The notes under the pieces were generated by a model, which was not told the origin of the DNA, did no database searches, and saw nothing but the letters and a program-made list of their open reading frames with translations. Positions 36,306 to 44,735 of a stretch of 64,000 bases of DNA are shown here, one piece after another (position 1 is the first letter of the stretch; each line of letters starts with the position of its first letter). The stretch is from Anaerohalosphaera lusitana (GTDB lineage Bacteria > Planctomycetota > Phycisphaerae > Sedimentisphaerales > Anaerohalosphaeraceae). The position numbers were made by a program, and so were the translations under genes. The DNA lies in the NCBI RefSeq assembly GCF_002007645.1, contig NZ_CP019791.1, forward strand, positions 1,550,001 to 1,614,000. The letters are read 5' to 3'.

Positions 36306-37841
36306 ATGTCGAAACCCACAAAGTTGATGATGATCGCCATACTGGCCGCGACTTTAAGTGCACCGGCCTGGGCTGACTCCCGCGCGATTGACCTGAAGCC
36401 CGAAAAAATGACTTCCGCTCAGGGATTTCGCCCGGCATTTGTACGCCCCGAGCCCGCGCCCACGGAAGATCTCACGATCAATGCCGAATTTCAGGCGTCG
36501 GATCAGTTTTACTTTAATTTCACCTACGGCCCGGACGAAGATAAAATCTACTCGGCCGTACTTGACAAGCAGGGCGGTGCACGCGCAGGCGTGGGTCTGC
36601 TCTATATCGATCTCAACAACGATGAAATCCTCGATCCCGAAAAGGAGTGCATCACAGTCCTTGTCGGTGCAAGCTACGGCTCTCCTCCCGTTCATGTTCC
36701 CCTTTCAGGTTTCAAAGACGGCTCTACCCGTCATGTAGCGCTCGCCTTTAACAGTTCCAAAGTTCCTGATGGCGAATATGTCATCACGGCTCAGCTAACC
36801 TCCCTAACCCGTTTCGAGGGCACCACCGAATTCGCCGGCAAAAAAACCAAAATAGCCCTCTGTGACAACAACGGAAACGGCACATACAACGATATAAATA
36901 CACGTGACGTTGCGACCAGCAATGATGTTGTCCTTGTGGACACGGACTCCGACGGCTTCTTCAACATGTCCTTCGACAGCCCCGAAATGTTCGAACTCAA
37001 CCGCTATGTCAAGGTCCACTCCGATTGGTACAGCTTTGAGCCCTCGCCCGATGGTAAAACTCTTGACATCCAAACCGAAGATCCCGAAACAGGCATCGTT
37101 ATCGCCCCCGACAACATCGACTACCTCGAACTCCACTCACCCAACCAGGACCTCAAACTGACCTTCACTCCTAACAACCGGCATGTCGAGGCCCTCGCCG
37201 GTGAATACAATCTCGCTGAGGTACGCTTCGCCGCCAAAGACGATAACGGCCGCCAGTGGTTTGCCCGCGCATACGACACTTCAACACAGTCCCTGAATTT
37301 CGAGGTCAAACCCGACGAAAAGATAGAGCTGCCCGACCTGCTTCCCCTCAAAGTATCCGTAGAGCCGCAATTCAAATCCAATGGCAAAGAGATCGTCTTC
37401 GAGCCCCATACGACAACCGCCAACGGCCTGCAAATTTCGGTCTTCGGCGGCGACGTGCCTTCCGTGATCCTTAAGGACCCTGACGGAAAAATCCTCGCCA
37501 AACCAAAATTCGAATATGGGTGAGGCGGTCCCATCCCGTGCTCGTGGCGAGTACCAAAAAACATAAACGGCAAGGTCACCATCGAACCCAGCTTTGACAT
37601 GGGACCGTTCGAAGCAAAGGCCCAGTCCGTAAGCTTAACCATAACCGACGGCGTAGCAAAATTGTCCGACAGTGCTGATCAGGGCAGTAATAACGACGAG
37701 AATCTCGAACTGGCCGATGTCGATGAAACCGAAAAACCAAACTACGTTGTCATAATAGTCATCGGCACCATCCTGATCGTCTCAGCGGTCGTAATTCTCA
37801 CCAAAAACAGAAAGGGTAAGGGCAACCCGCCGACCGAATAA
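36306..37841 (+). CDS. Exported, C-terminally anchored selenoprotein with in-frame UGA (Sec406)
   Basis: 511 residues when UGA 37521-37523 is read as Sec. ATG 36306 has GGAG about 12 nt upstream. A signal peptide (to about residue 24, P-A-W-A) is followed by beta-rich repeats with acidic loops (DLNNDEILDPEKE, DTDSDGFFN) that align with the gene at 27391. The Sec motif is F-E-Y-G-U-G-G-P-I-P-C, then S-W-R-V-P-K-N-I, so the nearby Cys is at +6 instead of +4. After about 75 residues there is an acidic linker and one membrane helix (about 480-500) with a basic tail (K-N-R-K-G-K-G). The Sec domain therefore lies outside the membrane. Divergent selC and the following selD operon frame it. The function is unknown. 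Confidence 0.87.
37524..37554 (+). promoter_or_regulatory. Bacterial SECIS element (copy 3)
   Basis: GUGCUC/GAGUAC (one G-U pair) with loop GUGGC at 37544-37548, the stem starting 15 nt after the UGA as in the other copies. Confidence 0.86.
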
Positions 37842-37872
37842 CCCCCGAGCGGGCTGCAATAGAGTCGCAACA

Positions 37873-37905
37873 AAAAGGCCTTCCGAACAAATCGGAAGGC
37901 CTTTT
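37873..37905. terminator. Bidirectional intrinsic terminator
   Basis: AAAAGGCCTTCCGA-ACAAA-TCGGAAGGCCTTTT lies between the convergent selenoprotein gene and selD and has A/T runs on both sides. Confidence 0.85.
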
Positions 37906-37921
37906 CCGAGCCCCTGTAACT

Positions 37922-39529
37922 TTATTCTGCCTTTCGCACCTGCTTATACATCATCATCGCAGGTGAGCCCCCGAACGAGACACCCATCCACGCCGCCTCG
38001 TCTATCTCCGCATCCGCAAATCCCATCTTTTTCGCTTTCGCAATATGCGTCCGCAGACATGGCTCACACCGCGTCGCCACCGACAACGCCAAGTTCATCG
38101 CCTGTTTTGTAAATGCATCCAGCCCGCCCGGTCGCGAGCTGCTCGCCAGAAATCGCATATAATCCGCCTCCGTCCCGCCGCCTTCCATCCCCCCAGCCTC
38201 AACACAACAGCACGCCTCCTCAAGGCCCTTAGCAGCTTTATTGATCTCCGCCTTCTCGGCCGGACCACCCTCAGCCGCCGCACGCTCCCCGTCCTTCTTA
38301 CCTGCACTCCCGCCAGCAACCGGCATACTCCGCGATCCATTCGTCTCAAGCCGCACCTGCCCTTTGCCTTCACCCACGACCCGTCCGATCACCGTCGCCC
38401 GCTCAACTCCCCGCTCCCGCAGCGCCGTGACAAACTCCTCTGCCTTGTCCGGCGGGATTGCCACCAAAAGCCCACCCGACGTCTGCGCATCAAAACACAT
38501 GTCGTGCATCTCCTCCGTCACACCCTCACCCGCTCGCACATGCCGCCCGCACGATTCCTTGTTACGCTCGATCGCCCCTGGCAGCATCCCCTCCGCCACA
38601 TAATCCAGCACCCCGTCAAAGAACGGCACCTTGTCCCAAACGACTTCCACATCGACTCCGCTCCGCAACGCCAGCTCCGACAGGTGCCCCATCAGGCTGA
38701 ACCCCGTCACATCCGTACACGCACTCGCTCCGAACTCCGTCATCAGCTCCGCCGCTGTCTTGTTCAACTGCGCCATCGACCGACCGATCGCCTCCACATG
38801 CTCCGCCTTCGCTCGCCCGATCTGCCCGGCAAACGCAACGATGCCCGTACCCAACGGCTTCGTCAGAATCAACACATCCCCCGCCTTCGCCGTTGAATTG
38901 CTCGCGATCCTCTCCGTCTCGATGATGCCCGTCACTGCGAACCCGGCCTTCACTTCCGGATCGTTAATGCTGTGCCCTCCGATCACCGCAACCCCAGCCT
39001 CGGCCATCTTGTCCATCCCACCGCGCAGCATCTCCGACATCGCCTTGTCCGCGATCTTCCGCACCGGAAATCCCAGCACCGACAACGCAGTCAAAGGCTT
39101 GCCGCCCATCGCATAAACATCGCTCACCGAATTTGCCGCCGCGATCTGCCCGAACAGATACGGATCGTCCACCGAAGGCGTAAACACATCCACCGTCTGC
39201 ACCAGCGCACGCCCGTCCCCCAGGTCATACACCCCAGCGTCATCCCCAGCCGGAAATCCGATCAGCACATTCGGATCATCGACCGCAGGCAGCCCCTTCA
39301 GCACCTCCTTCAAAAACGCCTGATCAATCTTCGACGCACAGCCCGGCTTCTCGATCAGCTCCGTCAGCCGTACAGGCCCCGTCGGTCCGTCCAGCCGCTC
39401 GCCCGCACACAGACAAACGTTCTTCTCCTTGAACAGATCGCATGGGCAGGGCTTCTTAGGATCGCAAACACAATGCCCCAGTCGAATCGACCGCTGCATA
39501 ACCCGTTTTCTTCTTTCCATATTTATCAT
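37922..39529 (-). CDS. selD: Selenophosphate synthetase fused to Cys-rich N-terminus and AhpD-like (CMD) domain
   Basis: 535 residues from ATG 39529, behind AAGGAA that overlaps the end of the upstream gene. Residues 1-45 are an unusual cysteine-rich extension (H-C-V-C-D, K-P-C-P-C-D, N-V-C-L-C-A-G-E). The SelD/AIR-synthetase core follows, with the active-site Cys and Lys in K-P-G-C-A-S-K-I, then GFPAGDDAGVYDLGDGRALV, AVIGGHSIND and CTDVTGFSLMGHLSELA. After a Gly/Ala/Glu-rich linker, the last 85 residues are a carboxymuconolactone-decarboxylase/AhpD-like domain with C-E-P-C-L-R-T-H. SelD makes selenophosphate from selenide and ATP for selenocysteine synthesis. The AhpD-like CxxC could reduce or deliver selenium to the synthetase, which is inference. 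It is last in a six-gene minus-strand operon. Confidence 0.93.
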   Translation of the reverse strand: MINMERRKRVMQRSIRLGHCVCDPKKPCPCDLFKEKNVCLCAGERLDGPTGPVRLTELIEKPGCASKIDQAFLKEVLKGLPAVDDPNVLIGFPAGDDAGVYDLGDGRALVQTVDVFTPSVDDPYLFGQIAAANSVSDVYAMGGKPLTALSVLGFPVRKIADKAMSEMLRGGMDKMAEAGVAVIGGHSINDPEVKAGFAVTGIIETERIASNSTAKAGDVLILTKPLGTGIVAFAGQIGRAKAEHVEAIGRSMAQLNKTAAELMTEFGASACTDVTGFSLMGHLSELALRSGVDVEVVWDKVPFFDGVLDYVAEGMLPGAIERNKESCGRHVRAGEGVTEEMHDMCFDAQTSGGLLVAIPPDKAEEFVTALRERGVERATVIGRVVGEGKGQVRLETNGSRSMPVAGGSAGKKDGERAAAEGGPAEKAEINKAAKGLEEACCCVEAGGMEGGGTEADYMRFLASSSRPGGLDAFTKQAMNLALSVATRCEPCLRTHIAKAKKMGFADAEIDEAAWMGVSFGGSPAMMMYKQVRKAE

Positions 39530-39530
39530 C

Positions 39531-40334
39531 TTAGTTCCTTCCACCGATCTTGTTGATATTTCTCACACGCCTCGCCGCCAGCAGCGCCGCTCCCATCGCC
39601 CCCGTCTTCTGCGGCGAAGAACACACTCGCACTTCCGCACCGACCGCATCCTCGAGCGTCTCCCTCATTCCCGGTATCATCGCGACCCCGCCCGTAAACG
39701 TCACACCTCCACCGTTCACCGGCCCGCTCATCGCCGCGATCCGCTCTGCGATCGAAAACTGCACCCCCGCGATAATGTCACTCGTCTCAACCCCCTCCGC
39801 CATCAATCCCACGATCTCCGTCTCCGCGAAAACCACGCACATACTGCTTATTGCCGCCGGACTGCGGCTCTTGCTCGCCAGCTCCCCCAGCCTCTCTATA
39901 GGCACCTCCGTCCGATTTGCAACCAGCTCCAGAAACCGCCCCGTACCTGCCGCACATCGGTCATTCATGCTGAAATCATAAACCGTCCCGTCAGCCTCCA
40001 GGTGTATTACCTTGCTGTCCTGCCCGCCGATATCGATGATAACGCTCGTCTCCGGCAAATGATACGTCACGCCTGCCGCATGACACGTTATCTCCGTGAT
40101 CGTCTTGTCCGCAAAATCAAGCATCCCCCGCCCATACCCCGTAGCAACCGTATATGCAATGTCGTCCATCCCGATCCCGCTCTCCTCCGCGATCCGCTCC
40201 AGCAGCAGCCTCGCAAGACGCTTCTGTTCGATCCCCTGATCGACCACCCCCTCACCCAGCACCACCATCCGCTCAGCATCCAGCAGCACCGCCTTTATCG
40301 TCCTCGATCCTGCATCAATTCCCGCACATATCAT
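39531..40334 (-). CDS. BadF/BadG/HgdC-type ATPase, activator of 2-hydroxyacyl-CoA dehydratase-like enzyme
   Basis: 267 residues. An actin-fold ATPase: GIDAGSRTIKAVLLD at the start and IDIGGQDSKVIHL as the second phosphate loop. The bridging [4Fe-4S] ligands are Cys in N-D-R-C-A-A-G-T-G-R-F and S-S-M-C-V-V-F-A-E-T-E. These activators use ATP hydrolysis to push an electron at very low potential into a partner iron-sulfur protein. The partners are encoded directly upstream. Its stop precedes the selD start by one base, so selD translation is coupled. Confidence 0.92.
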   Translation of the reverse strand: MICAGIDAGSRTIKAVLLDAERMVVLGEGVVDQGIEQKRLARLLLERIAEESGIGMDDIAYTVATGYGRGMLDFADKTITEITCHAAGVTYHLPETSVIIDIGGQDSKVIHLEADGTVYDFSMNDRCAAGTGRFLELVANRTEVPIERLGELASKSRSPAAISSMCVVFAETEIVGLMAEGVETSDIIAGVQFSIAERIAAMSGPVNGGGVTFTGGVAMIPGMRETLEDAVGAEVRVCSSPQKTGAMGAALLAARRVRNINKIGGRN

Positions 40335-41710
40335 ATTTGTTTTACGCTCCCAACTGTTTCCACCAGCGCCTCGATCCGAGTCCGTAAACTTTCATGATCC
40401 GCGTCGATCACCGACGGCACCTCGATCTCCAGCACTTTCAAACTCGTTCGTCTTTTCAATTCATCTCGTATTATCGTTCCCTCCATCGCGCAATGACTCG
40501 CCCCCGGCACTCGCGACACAATCACAGCTCCCGCCCCGAACTCTTCCGCATCCCGCGCGATCCTCTCAGCTCTCTGACCGCTAGACCCAACCATCGGATC
40601 CGCCATCGCCGCCCGCGCCAGCGCCTCCATCGGCTCTACGTCCTCACTGATCGCATCGATCGCATGCGTAAACAGATAATCCGTCCCGCAAAGCCTCGCC
40701 CCACAATCCTCCAGCAGATTCATCACCCGCAGATCGGCAGGGGGATTCACCCAGAACACCTTCACCGCCGACGCATCCAGCACTCCCGCTCCTCTCGCAG
40801 CTCGTTTCCTCACCAGCTCCAACAGTCCCTCCAGCACCCGCACACACATGTTCCTGTCCGAACAGTAATGTATCGCCAGCATCTCCGCCACCAGCATCTC
40901 AACCGCGCCCAGCGGACAAACTTCCGCCCCGAAAACCACCCTCCTCAATTCCCGCAGCAACCCACGCACTCTGTTCGCTTCCCGGATACTCTTCGCCAGC
41001 TCCTCCTCGTCCAGCTTCCGTCCAGCGGCCCCCTCCAGCATGCCAAGAACACCCTCCAACTGTCCCCTGACAAAATCCACCTGCTCCCGCGCAGCCCTCA
41101 CCCCGCCGGGCAAACTCATCGCATCTTCCCTTTTTTCGACCTCCCGCCTGTAAGGGACCTCCCACCAATGTATCGCAAATCCCAAACCCTCAAGCCGCTG
41201 CGCTATCACCGAAAAGTCATCGCACACCGCCCCCGCACTGCACGTCAGTACATCAGGCCGCGGAAAATGCTTTCCGTTCACAAACGCCCCCAGCATCGCC
41301 CGCACCGGGCAGAACGACTCATCCATACCCAGCGAATCCGCGATTTTCAAAAGCCCCGCACTCATCTGCATTACGCACGGCGTCCACCACGCACCGTCCG
41401 GATAGAACGCGACCATCTCGTCGAACGCATACGCCAGCACCGGTACTGTCCCCAGATCCTTCATCGCCCCTACGATTATCTTCCCCTCATCCCTGTGCCG
41501 CGCGAGCCGCTCTTCCTCGCTCAACAGCATGTTCCACAGCCGCAGCGCCTCAACCGAATTGTCAAACTCCAGCTTACCCAGCCTTCTGTCCCCATCCTCA
41601 AAATAATACCCAAGCCTCCGCACCTCCCCCGCATCGATCACGCCGCTCGCGCAAAGCCGTTCATACCTCTGCTTCCATTCCCCAAGCGAAATTTTCCTCG
41701 GCCCATCCAT
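40331..41710 (-). CDS. 2-hydroxyacyl-CoA dehydratase D-like (HgdB-like) protein
   Basis: 459 residues from ATG 41710, which overlaps the preceding stop (TAATG). Family traits are a Rossmann-like start (KIIVGAMKDLGTVPVLAYAFDEM), C-P-V-R-A-M-L-G-A-F, the Cys region TCSAGAVCDD and the last lobe GAGAVIVSRVPGASHCAMEG. It differs from the classical substrate-bearing subunits in that several expected cluster Cys positions vary, so it may be a diverged partner. It would accept low-potential electrons from the ATPase at 39531. The substrate is unknown. Its position in the selD operon suggests a selenium-related reduction. Confidence 0.78.
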   Translation of the reverse strand: MDGPRKISLGEWKQRYERLCASGVIDAGEVRRLGYYFEDGDRRLGKLEFDNSVEALRLWNMLLSEEERLARHRDEGKIIVGAMKDLGTVPVLAYAFDEMVAFYPDGAWWTPCVMQMSAGLLKIADSLGMDESFCPVRAMLGAFVNGKHFPRPDVLTCSAGAVCDDFSVIAQRLEGLGFAIHWWEVPYRREVEKREDAMSLPGGVRAAREQVDFVRGQLEGVLGMLEGAAGRKLDEEELAKSIREANRVRGLLRELRRVVFGAEVCPLGAVEMLVAEMLAIHYCSDRNMCVRVLEGLLELVRKRAARGAGVLDASAVKVFWVNPPADLRVMNLLEDCGARLCGTDYLFTHAIDAISEDVEPMEALARAAMADPMVGSSGQRAERIARDAEEFGAGAVIVSRVPGASHCAMEGTIIRDELKRRTSLKVLEIEVPSVIDADHESLRTRIEALVETVGSVKQI

Positions 41711-42555
41711 TAACTCAACATCTCCCCAAACGCATTCAACCTCGTCACAGTATTCGCCGACGCATAACTCCCAGCCTCGTTTATCTCCAGATCGATAACC
41801 GCCACTCCTGCTGCCTCCTTTATCCGCCCGAGCTCACCGTGCCACAGATCGCACCACGTATACCGATGCAGGATAAGCCCGTCCACAGCTCCCGAGCCGC
41901 TCCACTCCCTAAGCCACTCGTACCATCCCGCGTTCGATCTCTGCCGAATGTCCAGCACCTCTACAAAATACTTCCTCACCAACCCGTCCATATCACTTTC
42001 GCAACCTCCGAACTCGCCCAACCGCACGGGCCCCATCATATCCACCAGCCGAGCCCCCGCGATCTCACCTAACATCAATCCCTCCGCCGCAATAGGCGCC
42101 CCGATCACCCCCAGCACCAGCTCTCCGCTCCCATCCTCGAACCTCGTCCGCTGTTCATCCCTGCCATCCTCCAAAACTTCATCGTCATTGGTGCTATCTT
42201 TTAGTTCCTTCAGAAACCGCTCCAGCCTCTCAACCTCCGCACCGAACATCCCCTGCGAAGCCGTTCCCCTCGTTACCGGCACGTTCAGCACGAACATCTC
42301 CCCGCCGAACTCATCCCTCATCGCCTCAAAACAACGTCGCACCTGGTCGCACGTACCCGCCCCCACAAACGCGTCCAGATCATCCCTCCCCAACAGACTC
42401 GCAACCGTTCCAGCCGCATACGGACACATTCCCTCTCTCAGCCTCAAGCACTCCGCACCGCCCGCCATGCTGGGCCTTACGAATTTCGCCTCATGCCCCG
42501 CCGCCTCGATTAGTTCGACCGGCACATACCCCGATGTATAACCAACCACCGCCAA
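41710..42555 (-). CDS. Short HgdB-like protein
   Basis: About 281 residues. I chose TTG 42555 with GGAGGG 8 nt upstream and a 1-nt gap to the upstream stop; longer forms would run deep into that gene. It starts A-V-V-G-Y-T-S-G-Y-V-P-V-E-L-I-E-A-A-G, a typical start of 2-hydroxyacyl-CoA dehydratase D proteins, and has C-P-Y-A-A-G and G-A-G-T-C-D-Q-V-R-R-C. It ends with a cysteine near H-R-Y-T-W-C-D-L-W. It is much shorter than full-length family members (about 380-430). It probably forms a complex with the products on both sides. Confidence 0.72.
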   Translation of the reverse strand: MAVVGYTSGYVPVELIEAAGHEAKFVRPSMAGGAECLRLREGMCPYAAGTVASLLGRDDLDAFVGAGTCDQVRRCFEAMRDEFGGEMFVLNVPVTRGTASQGMFGAEVERLERFLKELKDSTNDDEVLEDGRDEQRTRFEDGSGELVLGVIGAPIAAEGLMLGEIAGARLVDMMGPVRLGEFGGCESDMDGLVRKYFVEVLDIRQRSNAGWYEWLREWSGSGAVDGLILHRYTWCDLWHGELGRIKEAAGVAVIDLEINEAGSYASANTVTRLNAFGEMLS

Positions 42556-42556
42556 G

Positions 42557-43780
42557 CTAATTACCCTCCACCATCTCGAACATCGCCTCCAGTCGAACCG
42601 CGATCCTTGCAGCATCAGAAGGCGAATAATCCGTCTCGATCTTCAAATAAGGCAGACCAAGCTCACCCTCCGCGAGCTCCTTCACCAGCCGCGACTCCAC
42701 ATCGTAAGTCAGACACGCCTGCCACACCAGGTCTACCACGCAATCCGCCCGGTATTGCTTTGCAAGCCGCTCTATCGACTCCAGCCTGCCCGCATTAGGC
42801 GTCATAACCGAACATGGCAGATGCAGGTACTTAGCCGCGATCGCCTCTATCGCGTCCTCCGCCTCCTCGTCCACGTCCTCCAGTATCGGCTTGACCCCTG
42901 TGCAGTTCTCCATGCACACCACGACCCCGCCAGCCTCCTCTATAAGCTTCACCACCTTCTCCGCCCCATGCACCGTCGGCACCCCCGTCAGCAGCACCCG
43001 CACACGATTCTCGCCAACGCTCCCAGCCGCGCCGCTGCCGTAATACTCCGCCGCCTCCTCATACTTTACAAGGTCGGCCTCTATACCCGAAATAGTACTT
43101 TTCATCGCCAGTACCTCGCTCCCGCTCAAAGGCGGATCCTCCGCTTCCATCAACTCTGCGATCCTCCGCCGCAGCCTTCGCTCCCTGTTCATCACCCGCA
43201 CTGCCTCCCACAGCTTCTCATCCGTGATCTCCACCCCCAGCTTTTCCCCAAGCCGATCCCGCAGTTTCACCACCTCAGCCGTCCACCGCGCCAAAGCTCC
43301 CTCTTCGCCCGGCTTCTGCACCAGCTCCAGCACGATCATATCCTTCTTCCTCGCCATCAGCTCATACATCTTCTTCTTGCCGTCACACGTTGTCTCCGCC
43401 ACCACCACATCCGCCATCTTCAGAAACAAATTCGACCCGTCCATTACATATCCGTACGTCGACTTGATCAGCGGACACAGATTCGCCGGCAGCTCCCTAT
43501 GCGCCTCCACCGCTTTCTCCGCACTCCCCCCGCAAAGACAGACCGGAAGCGCACCCGCCGCCATGATCACCTCCCTCGGCGTATACTCGCACATGATCCC
43601 GACGATCCCGCGCCCGCTCTCCTTCGCCGCAGTCGCATACTCATAACAGTTCGAGATCATATTCTCAAAATGCCCTAAAGGCCCGCTCGCACCGCCGCAA
43701 CCATCATCAGCACCGCAACCACCGCTCCGCTCATCCTGACCGTTTCCGCCTCCAGCACCGCATCCGCAATTCGTACTCAT
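42557..43780 (-). CDS. Double-cubane-type cluster protein (YjiM/HgdB family) with Cys/Gly-rich N-terminal extension
   Basis: 407 residues from ATG 43780, 10 nt after the previous stop. A Cys/Gly-rich tail of about 33 residues (NCGCGAGGG and GGCGADDGCGG) precedes the family core. The core has G-I-M-C-E-Y-T-P-R-E, N-L-C-P-L-I-K-S-T-Y-G, T-T-C-D-G-K-K-K-M-Y-E and E-N-C-T-G-V-K-P, positions that ligate the double-cubane cluster in characterised relatives. Such proteins reduce small molecules after activation by a BadF-type ATPase. The ATPase is encoded in the same operon. The N-terminal extension resembles a metal or selenium handling segment; this is inference. Confidence 0.85.
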   Translation of the reverse strand: MSTNCGCGAGGGNGQDERSGGCGADDGCGGASGPLGHFENMISNCYEYATAAKESGRGIVGIMCEYTPREVIMAAGALPVCLCGGSAEKAVEAHRELPANLCPLIKSTYGYVMDGSNLFLKMADVVVAETTCDGKKKMYELMARKKDMIVLELVQKPGEEGALARWTAEVVKLRDRLGEKLGVEITDEKLWEAVRVMNRERRLRRRIAELMEAEDPPLSGSEVLAMKSTISGIEADLVKYEEAAEYYGSGAAGSVGENRVRVLLTGVPTVHGAEKVVKLIEEAGGVVVCMENCTGVKPILEDVDEEAEDAIEAIAAKYLHLPCSVMTPNAGRLESIERLAKQYRADCVVDLVWQACLTYDVESRLVKELAEGELGLPYLKIETDYSPSDAARIAVRLEAMFEMVEGN

Positions 43781-43790
43781 ATTCGTACCT

Positions 43791-44597
43791 CTAACCCTTC
43801 TTCTTCGCAACGAACAACGCCTGACATATCTTTCCAGCCTTCGCCATATCCCGCAGAAAACACATCTCTTCCGCAACCGCCCCCAGCGCATCCATATCGA
43901 ATCCCAGTATCTTCAGCGCATCATACATATACTGCCTCCGCACCGAGTCTATATACAGATCACAGCACCCCGCAAATCGCCCCGTATCCTCCGCGATCTC
44001 GACCTCGCACCCCGTCGCCTCCAGCAACCCCGCATACCCGTCGACATCCTGCACATTCGCAAACTTCATGAACCGCAAAAATCTCTCCGCCTCATTCTCA
44101 TTCATCGCGACCGCTCCCTCCACCCAGTCCGTAAACGCGATTTCCCCCCCGTCCCGCACCAGCCGAACCGCCTCCACGATCAGTGTATCCTTATCCTTCA
44201 CATAGCACCATGCATCCTCACCCCACACAAAATCGTACATTCCATCTGCCAGCCCCGTCGCACACGCATCCGCATGCACGAACTCCAGCCTCTCCGCAAG
44301 TCCTTCCTGATGTGCCCGCTCCCTCGCCTCGGCTACCATCATTTCCGTCACATCTATCCCGACCATCGACTCCACCCCGCACATCCGCACCAGAAATTTC
44401 ATCCCCGCACCCGTACAGCAGCAAAGATCCACACCGCGCGACCCCGCCTGGATCCCCGCCTTCTCCGCCAGCTCCATCGAAGATTCCAGCCCGCCGACAT
44501 GGATCTGCTCACCCATCAGCAATTCCCACAGCCGCATCTCCGCACCGCTGTAAACCTCCTGTACATCCTCGACCGAAATCTCCTCATTGCACTTCAT
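43791..44597 (-). CDS. SAM-dependent methyltransferase, class I
   Basis: 268 residues from ATG 44597 with GGAG 7 nt upstream; an in-frame ATG at 44678 lies inside a terminator and is not used. SAM-binding motif I is V-D-L-C-C-C-T-G-A-G-M-K-F-L, followed by V-G-I-D-V-T and FVHADACATGLADGMYDFVWGEDAWCYV. Many cysteines (C-C-C-T-G, G-C-C-D-L-Y) recall methyltransferases acting on metalloids. It leads the operon that ends with selD. Methylation of selenium (making volatile or exportable species) or of a cofactor is possible. The substrate is not readable from sequence. Confidence 0.82.
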   Translation of the reverse strand: MKCNEEISVEDVQEVYSGAEMRLWELLMGEQIHVGGLESSMELAEKAGIQAGSRGVDLCCCTGAGMKFLVRMCGVESMVGIDVTEMMVAEARERAHQEGLAERLEFVHADACATGLADGMYDFVWGEDAWCYVKDKDTLIVEAVRLVRDGGEIAFTDWVEGAVAMNENEAERFLRFMKFANVQDVDGYAGLLEATGCEVEIAEDTGRFAGCCDLYIDSVRRQYMYDALKILGFDMDALGAVAEEMCFLRDMAKAGKICQALFVAKKKG

Positions 44598-44649
44598 TGC
44601 GATTCTCCAAAAAACGAGCATTCCAAATAATTCCAACTCATAGATGCAC

Positions 44650-44694
44650 AAAAAAAGCAGGCGAAGAGCATTTATCAAAATAGCTCTCGCCTGC
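44650..44694 (-). terminator. Intrinsic terminator before the methyltransferase-selD operon
   Basis: On the minus strand, GCAGGCG-AGAGC and GCTCT-CGCCTGC (one bulge, 13-nt loop) are followed by TTTTTTT. It lies between the selenopeptide stop (44736) and the methyltransferase start (44597). I see no clear promoter between it and that gene. Confidence 0.85.
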
Positions 44695-44735
44695 CGATAA
44701 CCGTGGCGTCAAAACTCGATTTTCACTTCCCTCAT

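Noticed and set aside
37599-37841. Independent small membrane protein gene
   Set aside because: Same frame as the gene at 36306 across the UGA; it lacks an RBS.
38515-38545. GGGTGAGG on the minus strand in selD, like the UGA context
   Set aside because: It reads GGT GAG in the selD frame, with no hairpin.
38045-43678. Long plus-strand ORFs opposite the selD operon
   Set aside because: Arg/His/Pro-rich shadow frames caused by GC-rich third positions of the real minus-strand genes.
44597-44678. Longer methyltransferase start at 44678
   Set aside because: The extra codons cover an intrinsic terminator; ATG 44597 has a good RBS.
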